From: VAXT01 sp963794605
GTDB taxonomy: Bacteria > Actinomycetota > Thermoleophilia > Gaiellales > Gaiellaceae
NCBI GenBank assembly: GCA_963794605.1
Contig: CAWCEN010000002.1
Coordinates: 310,001-374,000 of the forward strand
Direction of reading: 5' to 3'
Length of the DNA stretch: 64,000 bases
The notes under the pieces are model-generated. The model was not told the DNA's origin. It saw only the letters and a program-made list of their open reading frames with translations, and searched no databases. Positions 51,868-60,476 of the stretch are shown here, in pieces (positions within the stretch are counted from its first letter, which is position 1; each line of letters opens with the position of its first letter). The position numbers and the translations under genes are program-made.

Positions 51868-54800
51868 ATGCCCCGTTGTTCGAGCTGCGGCTACGACAGC
51901 GTGGAGAGCTTCCAGTTCTGCACACAATGCGGCGCGCCCGCGGCGGTCACGCCGCCCCTTGAGCAGCGAAAGCGCGTCACAGCGCTCTTCTGTGACGTAG
52001 TCGCGTCGACAGCACTCGGAGAGCGCCTCGATCCCGAAACCCTGCGCCGCGTTCTTGCGCGCTACTTCGAGATGGCAACGGACGTGATCGAGCGCCACGG
52101 CGGGACAGTCGAGAAGTTCGCCGGGGATGCCGTGATGGCCGTCTTCGGCGTCCCCGTGTTACACGAGGACGACCCATGGCGTGCGGCCCTCGCGGCGGCG
52201 TCGCTGCGCGAGGCCCTGGCGTCCTTGAACGAAGAGCTCACGAAGGACTACGGGCTTCGACTCGGGCTCCGGCTCGGGGTCAACACCGGCGAGGTTGTGA
52301 CCGGAACCCCCGAACGGCTCGCAACCGGGGATGCCATCAACGTCGCCGCGCGCCTCGAGCAGGCGGCTGCGCCGGGCGAGATCCTGCTCGGGGCGGAGAC
52401 GTTCGGGTTCGTACGGCACGGCGTTCTCGCCGAGCCTGTCGCACCCCTCTCGGTAAAGGGAAAGAGCGAGCCGCTGATCTCCTGGCGGCTCCTCGCGGTC
52501 TATGGCGAGACTGCCCGCGAGCGACGCCTCGACGGGCCGATAGTCGATCGCAGGCCCGAACTTAGGCGCCTACTAGACAGCTTCGAGCAGTCGCGACGCG
52601 ACGACCGCTGCGTGCTCGTTACCATCCTCGGCGCGGCCGGCGTGGGCAAGTCACGCCTCGCCCACGAGTTTCTCGCCTCGATCGACGGCGCCGCCGTCTT
52701 AAGAGCACGCTGCGTTTCGTACGGCGAGGGCGTTACCTACTTGCCGGTCGTCGAGATCCTGCGACAGCTCGAGCCGCGCCTTTCGGAGCTCTCACTCGAC
52801 GCGCACGCCCTCGGCGCGCTGCGTGGGCTGCTCGGCCAGGACGAGACGAAGGCCTCCACTGAGGAGATCGCATTCGCAGTCCGCAAGCTGCTCGAGGCGG
52901 CCGCTCGCGAGGTACCGCTCGTGTGTGTGTTCGACGACATCCACTGGGGGGAACCCTCCTTTCTAGAGCTGATCGAGCAGGTGGCAGCGCTTTCCCGCGA
53001 CGCGCCGCTCCTTCTCTGCTGCACCGCGCGCTTGGAGCTTCTCGAGCACCGTCCCGGCTGGGGCGCCGGCATCCCGAGCGCGACGACGATTGCGCTCGAG
53101 GGCCTCTCCCCCGAGGAGACGGACGCGCTCATCGAGCACGTCGCGGCGGACGCGCTTCCGCCGGCGCTCACCGACCGCATTCGAGAGGCCGCCGAAGGGA
53201 ACCCGCTCTTCGTCGAGGAGATGATCGGCCTTTTGGGCGACGCTCCGGAGGGCGGCATAGCGGTGCCGCCGACGATCCAGGCGCTGCTGACGGCGCGGCT
53301 CGACCAGCTCGATCCGGCGGAGCGGGCCGTCTTGCAGCGCGGCGCGGTCGAAGGTCGCGTCTTCCACCGCGGCGCCGTGCAGACCCTCTCCCCTGAGGAG
53401 AGGCAGGTCGGAGCACGCCTGGCCGCGCTCGTGCGCAAGGAGCTCGTCCATCCGGACCGGTCTCAGCTCGCAGGCGAGGATGCGTATCGCTTCCGGCACT
53501 TGCTGTTGCGAGACGCGGCTTACGAGACGCTTCCAAAGGCCGTCCGGGCAGAGTCGCACGAGCGCTTCGCAGAGTGGCTCGGAGAACGTGCGTCAGACCT
53601 CGTGGATTCCGACCAGATCCTCGGGTTTCACTTCGAGCAGGCGTTCCGGTACCGCAGAGAGCTCTCGACGCTGGACGAACGAACACGAGGCCTGGGCTTG
53701 CGCGCAGGCGAGCTTCTCGCTGCCGCCGGTGCCCGGGCGCTGGAGCGCAACGACGTCGGAGCTTCACTGAAGCTGCTTCGGCGCGCGCTGGCGCTACGGC
53801 CCGACGACGATCCCGCCGTCGCGCTGAGGCTCGATCTCAGCCAGGCACTCTTCCTCTCCGGCGAGTTTGCAGCAGCGGGCGAGCTGGCGACCGAAGCGGC
53901 GACCCGCGCCGCCGACGCCGGCGACCACCCGGGCGAGCTGCGCGCGCGCCTGGCCGCTGCCCGCATCGCTGTTCAGATGCCGCAGGAGGAGGCGGCCTCG
54001 GCGGAGCCGAGCGCGGAGCTGCTCGCTCTCGCCCAGGAGGCGCGACCGGTGTTCACCAAAGCCGGCGACGAGATCGGCCTAACCGATGCGTGGGTCGTGA
54101 CCGCCTGGGCCGAGTTGATCCGCTGCCGGTGGGCCGCGATGCTCGAGGCTGTCGAGCATGCGCTCCAGCACGCGCGCCGGGCTGGCTACGTGCGCTGGCA
54201 GCGCGAGCTTCCCGCGTGGAAGGGCACCGCCCTCCTCTTCGGCCCAACGCCTGTCGACGAGGCCCTGCGCTGGTACGAGGCGGAGCAACCTCAGCACTCG
54301 ATGGCGCTCAACGAGCGTGCCGTCCTCGAGGCGATGCGCGACCGCTTCGATGAAGCGCGAGCACTGCTCGCGGCGGCCGACGCGGCAGCGGCCGAGCGCG
54401 AGGAGACGGTATGGCGCGCCGGAGGATGGATGGCGGCCTGGGAGGTCGAGACTCTCGCCGGCAACGCGCCCATCGCCGAAAGCGCCGCGCGCCGCACATG
54501 CGAGCTCCTCGAGCAGCTGGGGGAGACCGGCTTCCGGTCGCTGGCGGCGGCACAGCTCGCGTCGTCGCTGTACGCGCTCGGGCGGCTCGACGAGGCGAGG
54601 AGCTGGACGCAGGCGGCCGAGGAGCTCGCTTCGAGCGACGACGTGACCTCGAACATGCTCTGGCGGCAGGTACGCACGAAGCTCCTGGCTCGTGCCAGGC
54701 AGTACGCCGAAGCGGAGCGGCTCGCCCGTGAAGCAGTCGCCCTCGCCGAGCAAACGGACATGCTCAACTGGCATGGACGTGCGCTCGCTGACCTGGCCGA

Positions 54801-54966
54801 GGTGTACGTGTTCACCGGTCGTGGCGAGGAAGGGCGCGCCCACCTCAAGCAGGCGCTCGCCCTCTTCGAGCGCAAGGGGAATCTCGTCTCGGCCGGAGGC
54901 GTACACGCCGCACTCGCCGAACTGGGAAAGACAGGCCCACTAGTAACGGAGCGCACACTGCAGTAG
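51868..54966 (+). CDS. Class III cyclase - AAA ATPase - TPR signalling protein with zinc ribbon
   Basis: 1032 residues. Zinc ribbon Cys4, Cys7, Cys18, Cys21. Class III adenylate/guanylate cyclase domain about 33-205, with metal-binding Asp43 (FCDVVAST) and Asp87 (VEKFAGDAVMAVFG) and the transition-state region TGDAINVAARLE, so probably active. AAA/STAND ATPase about 225-520: Walker A GAAGVGKSRL (about 254), Walker B LVCVFDDIHWG. The remainder, to the C-terminus, is TPR-like. Family members are thought to couple ligand sensing to cNMP synthesis. It precedes the peptide and oxygenase-like genes by 34 bp. Confidence 0.92.
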   Translation: MPRCSSCGYDSVESFQFCTQCGAPAAVTPPLEQRKRVTALFCDVVASTALGERLDPETLRRVLARYFEMATDVIERHGGTVEKFAGDAVMAVFGVPVLHEDDPWRAALAAASLREALASLNEELTKDYGLRLGLRLGVNTGEVVTGTPERLATGDAINVAARLEQAAAPGEILLGAETFGFVRHGVLAEPVAPLSVKGKSEPLISWRLLAVYGETARERRLDGPIVDRRPELRRLLDSFEQSRRDDRCVLVTILGAAGVGKSRLAHEFLASIDGAAVLRARCVSYGEGVTYLPVVEILRQLEPRLSELSLDAHALGALRGLLGQDETKASTEEIAFAVRKLLEAAAREVPLVCVFDDIHWGEPSFLELIEQVAALSRDAPLLLCCTARLELLEHRPGWGAGIPSATTIALEGLSPEETDALIEHVAADALPPALTDRIREAAEGNPLFVEEMIGLLGDAPEGGIAVPPTIQALLTARLDQLDPAERAVLQRGAVEGRVFHRGAVQTLSPEERQVGARLAALVRKELVHPDRSQLAGEDAYRFRHLLLRDAAYETLPKAVRAESHERFAEWLGERASDLVDSDQILGFHFEQAFRYRRELSTLDERTRGLGLRAGELLAAAGARALERNDVGASLKLLRRALALRPDDDPAVALRLDLSQALFLSGEFAAAGELATEAATRAADAGDHPGELRARLAAARIAVQMPQEEAASAEPSAELLALAQEARPVFTKAGDEIGLTDAWVVTAWAELIRCRWAAMLEAVEHALQHARRAGYVRWQRELPAWKGTALLFGPTPVDEALRWYEAEQPQHSMALNERAVLEAMRDRFDEARALLAAADAAAAEREETVWRAGGWMAAWEVETLAGNAPIAESAARRTCELLEQLGETGFRSLAAAQLASSLYALGRLDEARSWTQAAEELASSDDVTSNMLWRQVRTKLLARARQYAEAERLAREAVALAEQTDMLNWHGRALADLAEVYVFTGRGEEGRAHLKQALALFERKGNLVSAGGVHAALAELGKTGPLVTERTLQ

Positions 54967-55000
54967 CATCGTCGGCCGGCCACGACGGAAAGGAGGTCCG

Positions 55001-55192
55001 ATGAACGGCGACAACGAGCAGACCCTGCGGGATGAGGGCCTCATCGCCGGCCACGAGCTCTCCTCGGACTACTCCGCGTTCATCGAGGGGCTGAGCACCG
55101 AGGACGTCCAGATGCTCGTCAACCTCAAGCAGCGCGCCGAGGACGCAGGCATACAGGTCGCGCCATTCGTTCTCGGCATGCCGATCCTCTAG
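55001..55192 (+). CDS. 63-residue peptide, possible precursor
   Basis: Acidic N-terminal part (MNGDNEQTLRDEGLIAGHEL), an amphipathic helix (STEDVQMLVNLKQRAEDAG) and a hydrophobic end (QVAPFVLGMPIL). Very strong ribosome site AAAGGAGG. Helical leader plus a short distinct tail is the shape of many modified-peptide precursors, and the next gene encodes a putative metal oxidase; both facts together are suggestive only. No Cys, and few Ser or Thr in the tail, argue against lanthipeptides. Confidence 0.6.
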   Translation: MNGDNEQTLRDEGLIAGHELSSDYSAFIEGLSTEDVQMLVNLKQRAEDAGIQVAPFVLGMPIL

Positions 55193-55205
55193 GTCGGAGA
55201 CGCAA

Positions 55206-55901
55206 CTGTCCGCGAGCGAGCGCCTCCGCCGCAATGTCGAGTTCGCCCTTCCAATGTACGGTGCGCCGCTCGCTTTCCTGCTGGAGCACCCGCGCGCAGG
55301 CGAGTTCTACCCGCGCTGCCTGACGGTCGCGTATCACCTGTCACGATCCATGGTCCCGCTGATGGAAACGGCGCTCGGGCGGGCCCGCGAACTGGCACCC
55401 GGTGACGCCGTTGCGGCAGGTCTGGCCGTTTATCTCGAGCGCCACATCCCCGAGGAGATGCACAGCGACGAGCCCGGGGACGCCGTCGTCGACGACCTCG
55501 CCGCGCTCGGGCTCGACCCCGACGGCGTGCGGGCGCTCCCGGTGACGCCGCAAATCGGGACGCTCGTCGCCGCGCTACTGGGGTGGATCAGGGACGACCA
55601 CCCGGTCGCGATCCTCGGCTTCCTCGAGCTCGAGGCGCACGCCGCGGACCGAGCCACGGTCGAACGTTTGATCGACGCAACGGGCCTTCCCCGAGGAGCA
55701 TTCGGCCAGCTCCTGCTGCACGCGAGGCTTGATCTCGTCCACGCGAGAGAGCTTCACCATGTGCTCGACTCGCTGCCGCTCGGGCCGCAGCACGAGCAGC
55801 TGATCAGTCTGAGCGCGCTTTATTCGATCTCGCTCTTCGCCGATGCCATGCTCGAAGCCGTCGACGACAGCACGTCGCTTCCGGTCGCAGCCCTTAGTTG
55901 A
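55206..55901 (+). CDS. Haem-oxygenase-like (iron-containing redox enzyme, HDO-type) protein
   Basis: About 231 residues if started at CTG 55206, behind GGAGA; the first ATG (55254) would delete part of helix 1. All-helical, with metal-ligand-like sites of haem-oxygenase-like diiron oxidases: ERHIPEEMHSDE (about 79-90), FLELEAHA (Glu and His, about 139-145) and LDLVHARELHH. Resembles the iron-containing redox enzyme family, whose members modify peptides or small molecules with O2. Follows the peptide gene by 13 bp and is surely cotranscribed. Confidence 0.75.
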   Translation: MSASERLRRNVEFALPMYGAPLAFLLEHPRAGEFYPRCLTVAYHLSRSMVPLMETALGRARELAPGDAVAAGLAVYLERHIPEEMHSDEPGDAVVDDLAALGLDPDGVRALPVTPQIGTLVAALLGWIRDDHPVAILGFLELEAHAADRATVERLIDATGLPRGAFGQLLLHARLDLVHARELHHVLDSLPLGPQHEQLISLSALYSISLFADAMLEAVDDSTSLPVAALS

Positions 55902-55988
55902 CGGCTGCGGATACAGGAAGTCCAGTGGGCAACATGCCTCGTCCTCGATGGGCTTGGGCGCGATCGCGCTCCGAATGATGGGGCGGCC

Positions 55989-56013
55989 GCATGTTTCATT
56001 CATCCCGGGGGCA
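55989..56013 (+). repeat. Degenerate third copy of the tRNA-Arg 3' end
   Basis: 22 of 25 bases match the last 25 of tRNA-Arg(CCT), GCATGTT..ATTCAT.CCGGGGGCA. Like the real tRNA it is followed by CTC. The gap 55902-56144 contains nothing else recognisable. Suggests an older integration whose right end was here. Confidence 0.6.
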
Positions 56014-56144
56014 CTCGCCTGCGCTTTCGCCTCCCTCCCGCTGGGGAACTGTGTGCTTCCTCCTCTCGCGCCCGGCGAGCCGCTGGGCGAACCGCCGCCG
56101 TGGGGCCAGCCTAGAGGCGCGGCCGGCCCCTGCAATTCACGATG

Positions 56145-56780
56145 TCACGGGACACGGATCAGGGTCGGATAGCCGTCATTCTCGAAGTGATGGTTTCCCT
56201 GCGTCGCCCAGTTGACGTTGTCGAACAGCCCGAATGTCGGCGTGCCATCGGGCATGAACTGCGCGTCCTCCTGAACTGCCGCCGATCCCCACACTGCCCT
56301 CGCGCGCGCCGCGACGTTGGCCTCCGCGGTCTCGTTGAAGCCGAATGTCGAGTTTCCGAAGCACTCGTTTCGGTCGAGGTGCGCGGTCCCGATCACGTAC
56401 TTGCCGAGCGGTAGGTTGAGCAGGTACCCATCGGCGTCGGCGTAGAGCCGGTAGTGCGTGTCGGTGCAGAGCGTGTTCTTCCGCCCGCCGGTGCCGACCC
56501 AGGTGAGCCCGCTTCCATCGTCGACCTGCGCGTAGATCGTGCTTCCGCCCCAGATCCACCGCAGCCCGTTGTAGACCTTCGACGTCGTCGCATTGCCCCA
56601 GAAGACCAGGTCGACCGGCCAGTCGACGCTCTCGGTGTTCCGGGCGGTGACGTCGTAGTTCGTCCACCTATCACCGCCGTAGCTGACGAGGTGGAAGTTC
56701 GGCGCCGTCGCCGCTCCGGCCCCGGTGGCGATTGCCAGTCCGGACATCAGCGCGGACAGCGTAAGCGCAATCCGTCTCAT
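56145..56780 (-). CDS. Secreted hypothetical protein
   Basis: 211 residues. Signal peptide 1-23 (RRIALTLSALMSGLAIATG, cut after AGA). The mature part is Trp/Tyr-rich beta structure (YGGDRWTNYDVTARNTESVD, DLVFWGNATTSKVYNG), two Cys (TLCTD, NECFG). No family recognised. The ATG at 56780 follows AAGGAGGG at the right distance; a longer frame upstream lacks a signal. Confidence 0.78.
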   Translation of the reverse strand: MRRIALTLSALMSGLAIATGAGAATAPNFHLVSYGGDRWTNYDVTARNTESVDWPVDLVFWGNATTSKVYNGLRWIWGGSTIYAQVDDGSGLTWVGTGGRKNTLCTDTHYRLYADADGYLLNLPLGKYVIGTAHLDRNECFGNSTFGFNETAEANVAARARAVWGSAAVQEDAQFMPDGTPTFGLFDNVNWATQGNHHFENDGYPTLIRVP

Positions 56781-56870
56781 CCTTGCCCTCCTTCTTGCCT
56801 CGCCGACGAGTCTCTCAGCGCGTCGCCGATCGCGCAACGGGAAAACGCCGATTCAGGGACTCGCTCGCAG

Positions 56871-58487
56871 CTACTCGACGAACAGGAGAGCGTCCGTCGG
56901 CGCGTAGTCGTCGGTCAGGATCGGCACGTCCCGCGTGGCGACGGCGCCTTCGTACCGGCCCTGGATCGCCTCCTCGAGATCGACGGCGCGCGGCGCCTGC
57001 TCCTTGATCTCGCGCCAGCGGTCGATGAGCACCTCCTTCGCCGGCGTCGCACCTTCGGACGCGACCAGGATGATGTTCTGGAACTCGTCGTCGTCGCCCT
57101 CCGGATGCACGGCCACGCTCGGGAAGACCGTTCGGTAGGTCTTGTAAATCGACCGGAAGAGCTGCGAGCCCTCACCCTTCACCGCGCCGATCAGGTTGCT
57201 CGCGACGACGCCGCCGGGCGTGAGCCGGGAGCGGACGAGCTCGAGGAACTCGACGGTCGTCAGGTGGAACGGGAGCGAGTCGGAGAAGTACGCGTCGATG
57301 ATGATCGCGTCCCAGCGCCGGTCGTCGCGGGCCAGGAACCGCCGGCCGTCCTCGACCGTAACGTCGAGCCGCGGGCTGCGCGGAAGGTCGAAGTAGCGAA
57401 AGGCCACGTCGCGCACCGTCGGGTCGAGCTCCACGACCTGCAGGTCGACGCGCGGGAAGTCGCGCCAGATCCGCTTCTGCACCGAGCCGCCGCCGAGTCC
57501 GATGAAGAGGATGTTCTTCAGCCCCGGGCGGTACGCGAGCGGTAGCTGGAGGTAGTCCGTGTAGCGGTAGCGCGTCCGGTAGGGGTCGTCGAGGTACATC
57601 CCACTCTGGAACGAGCTCTCGAACCGCAAGTGCCGCGAGTCTTGGTCGTCGACGACCGTGAGCCCGTGGTATCTCGTCTCCTTGGAATAGACGACCTGGT
57701 AGCCGCCGGATGGAGGGATGATGCCGTGGTCCTCTCCGCCGCGGAGCCGGTAGAGCGGCGACCAGTTCTCCGCCGCGGCGCCCGACAGCCGGCCGCCCGT
57801 CTCGGGGGCGAGGGCGAGCGTCGCCAGAATCGATCCGGCCACGAGCGCGCCGACGACGGCGACCGAGAAGGCCCTCCGCTCCCCGAGCGCGACGAAGCCG
57901 GCGGCTACGAAGAGCGCGGTCGCCAGAAGCCCGAGCAGCTGGTTCGTTCCCATTTCCGGAATCAGCCAGAACGCGGTCACGAACGTGCCGGCGATGCTCC
58001 CGGCCGTCGAGACGGCGAACAACCGCCCAGCCGTCGAGCCGACACTCGCCACCGACCGGGCGCGCAGCCGCACCGCGATCGGCGTCGCGGTCGCAAGGAT
58101 CACGCTCGGCACCCCGAAGAGCGCGATCGCCGCGAACAACGGGTTCAGCCGCGGCCCCGGGTCCCACTCGACGATCGCCCTCAGCACCGGCTCGTCCACG
58201 ACCGGAACCAGGAGCGTCGCGAATCCGCCGAGCACGAGCACGCCGAGCAGGAGCGGCGGCGCCGGGATCCGGTCGGCGAGCACGCCGCCGACCCAGTAGC
58301 CGACCGAGAGCCCGGCGAGAACGACGCCGATCAGTGCGCCCCACACGAAGATCGAGTTGCCGAAATACGGAGCCAGGACACGGCTCGCTACGAGCTCGAC
58401 GCCGAGCAGCACGCCGCCGGAGACGAAGACGGCCGTGCCGATCGCCAAGCCTGAGCGCCGCTCGCCGTCTAGGAAGCCCTGGGCCAC
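56871..58487 (-). CDS. Membrane-bound spermidine-synthase-like protein
   Basis: 538 residues. Residues 12-240 form six or seven membrane helices (family of fused MFS-like/SpeE proteins). Residues 265-520 are a Rossmann methyltransferase-like domain with LFIGLGGGSVQKRIW, VVELDPTVRDVA and DAIIIDAYFSDSLPFHL. The DxGGGxG loop of true spermidine synthases is replaced by IGLGGGS, so aminopropyl transfer is uncertain. Widespread and uncharacterised in actinobacteria. Confidence 0.88.
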   Translation of the reverse strand: MAQGFLDGERRSGLAIGTAVFVSGGVLLGVELVASRVLAPYFGNSIFVWGALIGVVLAGLSVGYWVGGVLADRIPAPPLLLGVLVLGGFATLLVPVVDEPVLRAIVEWDPGPRLNPLFAAIALFGVPSVILATATPIAVRLRARSVASVGSTAGRLFAVSTAGSIAGTFVTAFWLIPEMGTNQLLGLLATALFVAAGFVALGERRAFSVAVVGALVAGSILATLALAPETGGRLSGAAAENWSPLYRLRGGEDHGIIPPSGGYQVVYSKETRYHGLTVVDDQDSRHLRFESSFQSGMYLDDPYRTRYRYTDYLQLPLAYRPGLKNILFIGLGGGSVQKRIWRDFPRVDLQVVELDPTVRDVAFRYFDLPRSPRLDVTVEDGRRFLARDDRRWDAIIIDAYFSDSLPFHLTTVEFLELVRSRLTPGGVVASNLIGAVKGEGSQLFRSIYKTYRTVFPSVAVHPEGDDDEFQNIILVASEGATPAKEVLIDRWREIKEQAPRAVDLEEAIQGRYEGAVATRDVPILTDDYAPTDALLFVE

Positions 58488-58534
58488 CCAGCCGAAGGTA
58501 CCAGCGAAGAGTCAGGTCTTATGGGGACATGTCG

Positions 58535-59647
58535 TCATCGCCCTCGGCTGGCAACGAGATTCACCTTGGTCCCGATGCGCCGGTATGTGCGCCCTCGGGG
58601 CCGCTGGGCCAAGACGGTCCCGCGCCGGCGCACGGATGCCTTTAACTGGACCCGTCCCACCGAGCAGCTCGCTCGGTCGATCTGGCTGCGCGCCTCCTGA
58701 AGCGGCTTGCCGGCCACTTTCGGGACGATGCAGGCTGTCAGCCAGGAGTAAGCCAGCCTCGTTCCGTCCGGCGACCATGACGGCCTCGAGTAGGCATCGC
58801 CGATGACGCCGAGGTTCAGCTGGGCGCTCCCGTCGGCGTTCATGACGTGGAGGCGCGCACGCCACCTCGGCTGTTGCTTCCGCATGAAGGCGATTTCCCG
58901 CCCGTCCGGAGACCAGGACGGAGTCGAATCGATTGGCAGGCTGTCCGTGAGGTTCGTCAGCCCACTGCCGTCCGCATGCACGACGTAGATGTCTCCGTTG
59001 AACAAGCCTCGAGAGCCGTCGAAGGCGATCTGGGGCCCAGCTGGGGACCACGCGGGATTGCTGTCGTCGGCGGGCCCATCCGTGAGGCGTTGCCAGTCGC
59101 CGCCGTCAGCGTTCGTCACAAAAAGGCCCGTGAGATCGGCGAAAGCGATTCGTCGGCCATCTGGGGACCACGTCGGGCTCCAGTCACCGGGATGCTCTCC
59201 GTACGTCAGCCTCCTCACACCACTGCCGTCCGCATTCATGACATAGATGTCGCAGGAGCCCAGGCAGCGGGTGAACGCAATGCGGCTCCCGTCCGGTGAC
59301 CAGGCTGCGTCAGAGGCGGCGCTGTCCCCACGCGTGAGCTGCACGGCGTTCGTGCCGTCTGCATTCATGACGAAGAGCTGGTAACGGCGCTCCGTGAAAC
59401 GCGAAAAGACGATCCTCGTACCATCGGGAGACCAGGCCGGGTCGAACTCCTGGGCCGGGTCTCGAGTCAGTCGCGTCCTTCCAGTTCCATCTGCATTCAC
59501 CACGTAGATGTCCCCGTTCCAGAAAGAGCGAGCTCGATCCTGGGCCTGAGCCGGGCCTGACTCCCGTAGGGGAGCTAATCCGAGGACGAGGCCCATGGTC
59601 ACGAGCAATGCCACACCGTGCGTTCGCCTCATTGCGGCCTGCATCAT
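58535..59647 (-). CDS. Secreted TolB-like beta-propeller with C-terminal PASTA-like domain
   Basis: 370 residues from ATG 59645-59647 (ATG 59630-59632 possible). Signal peptide to about residue 35. Six to seven TolB/WD40-like blades, each with the pattern NADGSGxxRLT ... PxWSPDGxxIAF. The last about 65 residues (CIVPKVAGKPLQEARSQI) look like one PASTA domain, often a peptidoglycan or beta-lactam binder. Probably an extracytoplasmic binding or sensing protein. Confidence 0.85.
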   Translation of the reverse strand: MMQAAMRRTHGVALLVTMGLVLGLAPLRESGPAQAQDRARSFWNGDIYVVNADGTGRTRLTRDPAQEFDPAWSPDGTRIVFSRFTERRYQLFVMNADGTNAVQLTRGDSAASDAAWSPDGSRIAFTRCLGSCDIYVMNADGSGVRRLTYGEHPGDWSPTWSPDGRRIAFADLTGLFVTNADGGDWQRLTDGPADDSNPAWSPAGPQIAFDGSRGLFNGDIYVVHADGSGLTNLTDSLPIDSTPSWSPDGREIAFMRKQQPRWRARLHVMNADGSAQLNLGVIGDAYSRPSWSPDGTRLAYSWLTACIVPKVAGKPLQEARSQIDRASCSVGRVQLKASVRRRGTVLAQRPRGRTYRRIGTKVNLVASRGR

Positions 59648-59722
59648 GACTCTCGTCGCGTCCTCGCGGGACAAAACAGATCCTGTGGTATGACCTCCCC
59701 ACTCAAACCCAAGGAGATTGGC

Positions 59723-59995
59723 ATGCCGAAAGTCGTCATGACCCACGCGATCGTCGACATCGACCGCTGGCTGGAGGGCAAGTCGGAACGCGCTGCGGCC
59801 ATCGAGTCGGGGTCCGGCTCGAACGTGACCGACTACGTCGCGCAGGACGGCAGCAGCAAGGTCGCCATCACCGCCGACGTCCAAGACCCCGCTGCTCTTC
59901 AGGCGATGTTGGCTGCGCCGCCGCCCGAGGTCATGGCCGCGATGGAGGCGCACGGCGTCGTCCAACCTATCTCGGCCTACGTCGCAGCCGACTAG
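59723..59995 (+). CDS. Conserved hypothetical protein
   Basis: 90 residues, soluble, alpha-beta pattern (PKVVMTHAIVDIDRWLEGK; GSSKVAITADVQDPAALQAM). Reminiscent of small ferredoxin-like dimeric alpha/beta barrel proteins, but no key residues can be named. AAGGAG stands before the ATG at 59723. Not linked to a pathway. Confidence 0.65.
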   Translation: MPKVVMTHAIVDIDRWLEGKSERAAAIESGSGSNVTDYVAQDGSSKVAITADVQDPAALQAMLAAPPPEVMAAMEAHGVVQPISAYVAAD

Positions 59996-60029
59996 CTCGA
60001 CGGCCGTCCGGGCGCTTGGCTGCGCCGTC

Positions 60030-60035
60030 TACACT
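60030..60035 (+). promoter_or_regulatory. Probable -10 box (TACACT)
   Basis: TACACT ends 7 nt before the GTG at 60043, supporting that start as leaderless. Confidence 0.4.
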
Positions 60036-60042
60036 CATGCAC

Positions 60043-60453
60043 GTGCGTAATGCCGTTCAGGATCCGGACCACCAGCTCATCGAGCAGATGCTCGCGCCGC
60101 CGCCGCTCGAGGACGCTCGCAGCTCCCTCGAGTACTGGCAGGCGCGCCGGAGGGCGCTGCCGCTCTATCGCCGCACCGCTCGCCGTGAGGCCAAAGAGAT
60201 GACGGTTCGCTGGCAGGGGCGCGTCCGCGCCGCCGAGTTGGCGCGCTTCGAGGCAAGCCCGATCGGCCGGCTGCTCGCCCGCCTCGGGATCTCGAGCATC
60301 TGGTTCCAGCGGGTGAGGCTCGCTTCGGAGCTCATGTCCTGGGTCGTCTGGGCCGTCGTCCTGCGCAAGGTGAAGTTCGTCCTCGGGAGCTTCGCGGCGA
60401 TCGGGATCTTGATCGTCGTCTTGCTCGCCGTGCTGATCGCCCAGCTGGCCTAG
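60043..60453 (+). CDS. Hypothetical protein with one C-terminal membrane helix
   Basis: 136 residues. A basic helical region (YWQARRRALPLYRRTARREA) is followed near the C-terminus by a hydrophobic helix (about residues 112-135, SFAAIGILIVVLLAVLIAQ). No family known. Starts possible at ATG 60037 or GTG 60043; the latter fits the -10 box. Confidence 0.65.
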   Translation: MRNAVQDPDHQLIEQMLAPPPLEDARSSLEYWQARRRALPLYRRTARREAKEMTVRWQGRVRAAELARFEASPIGRLLARLGISSIWFQRVRLASELMSWVVWAVVLRKVKFVLGSFAAIGILIVVLLAVLIAQLA

Positions 60454-60462
60454 ACATCTGTG

Positions 60463-60476
60463 CGAACATACGTTCG
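60463..60476 (+). promoter_or_regulatory. LexA (SOS) box of dinB
   Basis: CGAACATACGTTCG fits the Gram-positive/actinobacterial SOS consensus CGAAC-N4-GTTCG. Its last G is the first base of the dinB GTG start, so bound LexA would cover the start of the gene. Confidence 0.85.

Noticed and set aside
56454..57545. 363-codon plus-strand frame antisense to the secreted and SpeE-like genes
   Set aside because: Compositionally biased, without motifs, spanning two real minus-strand genes.
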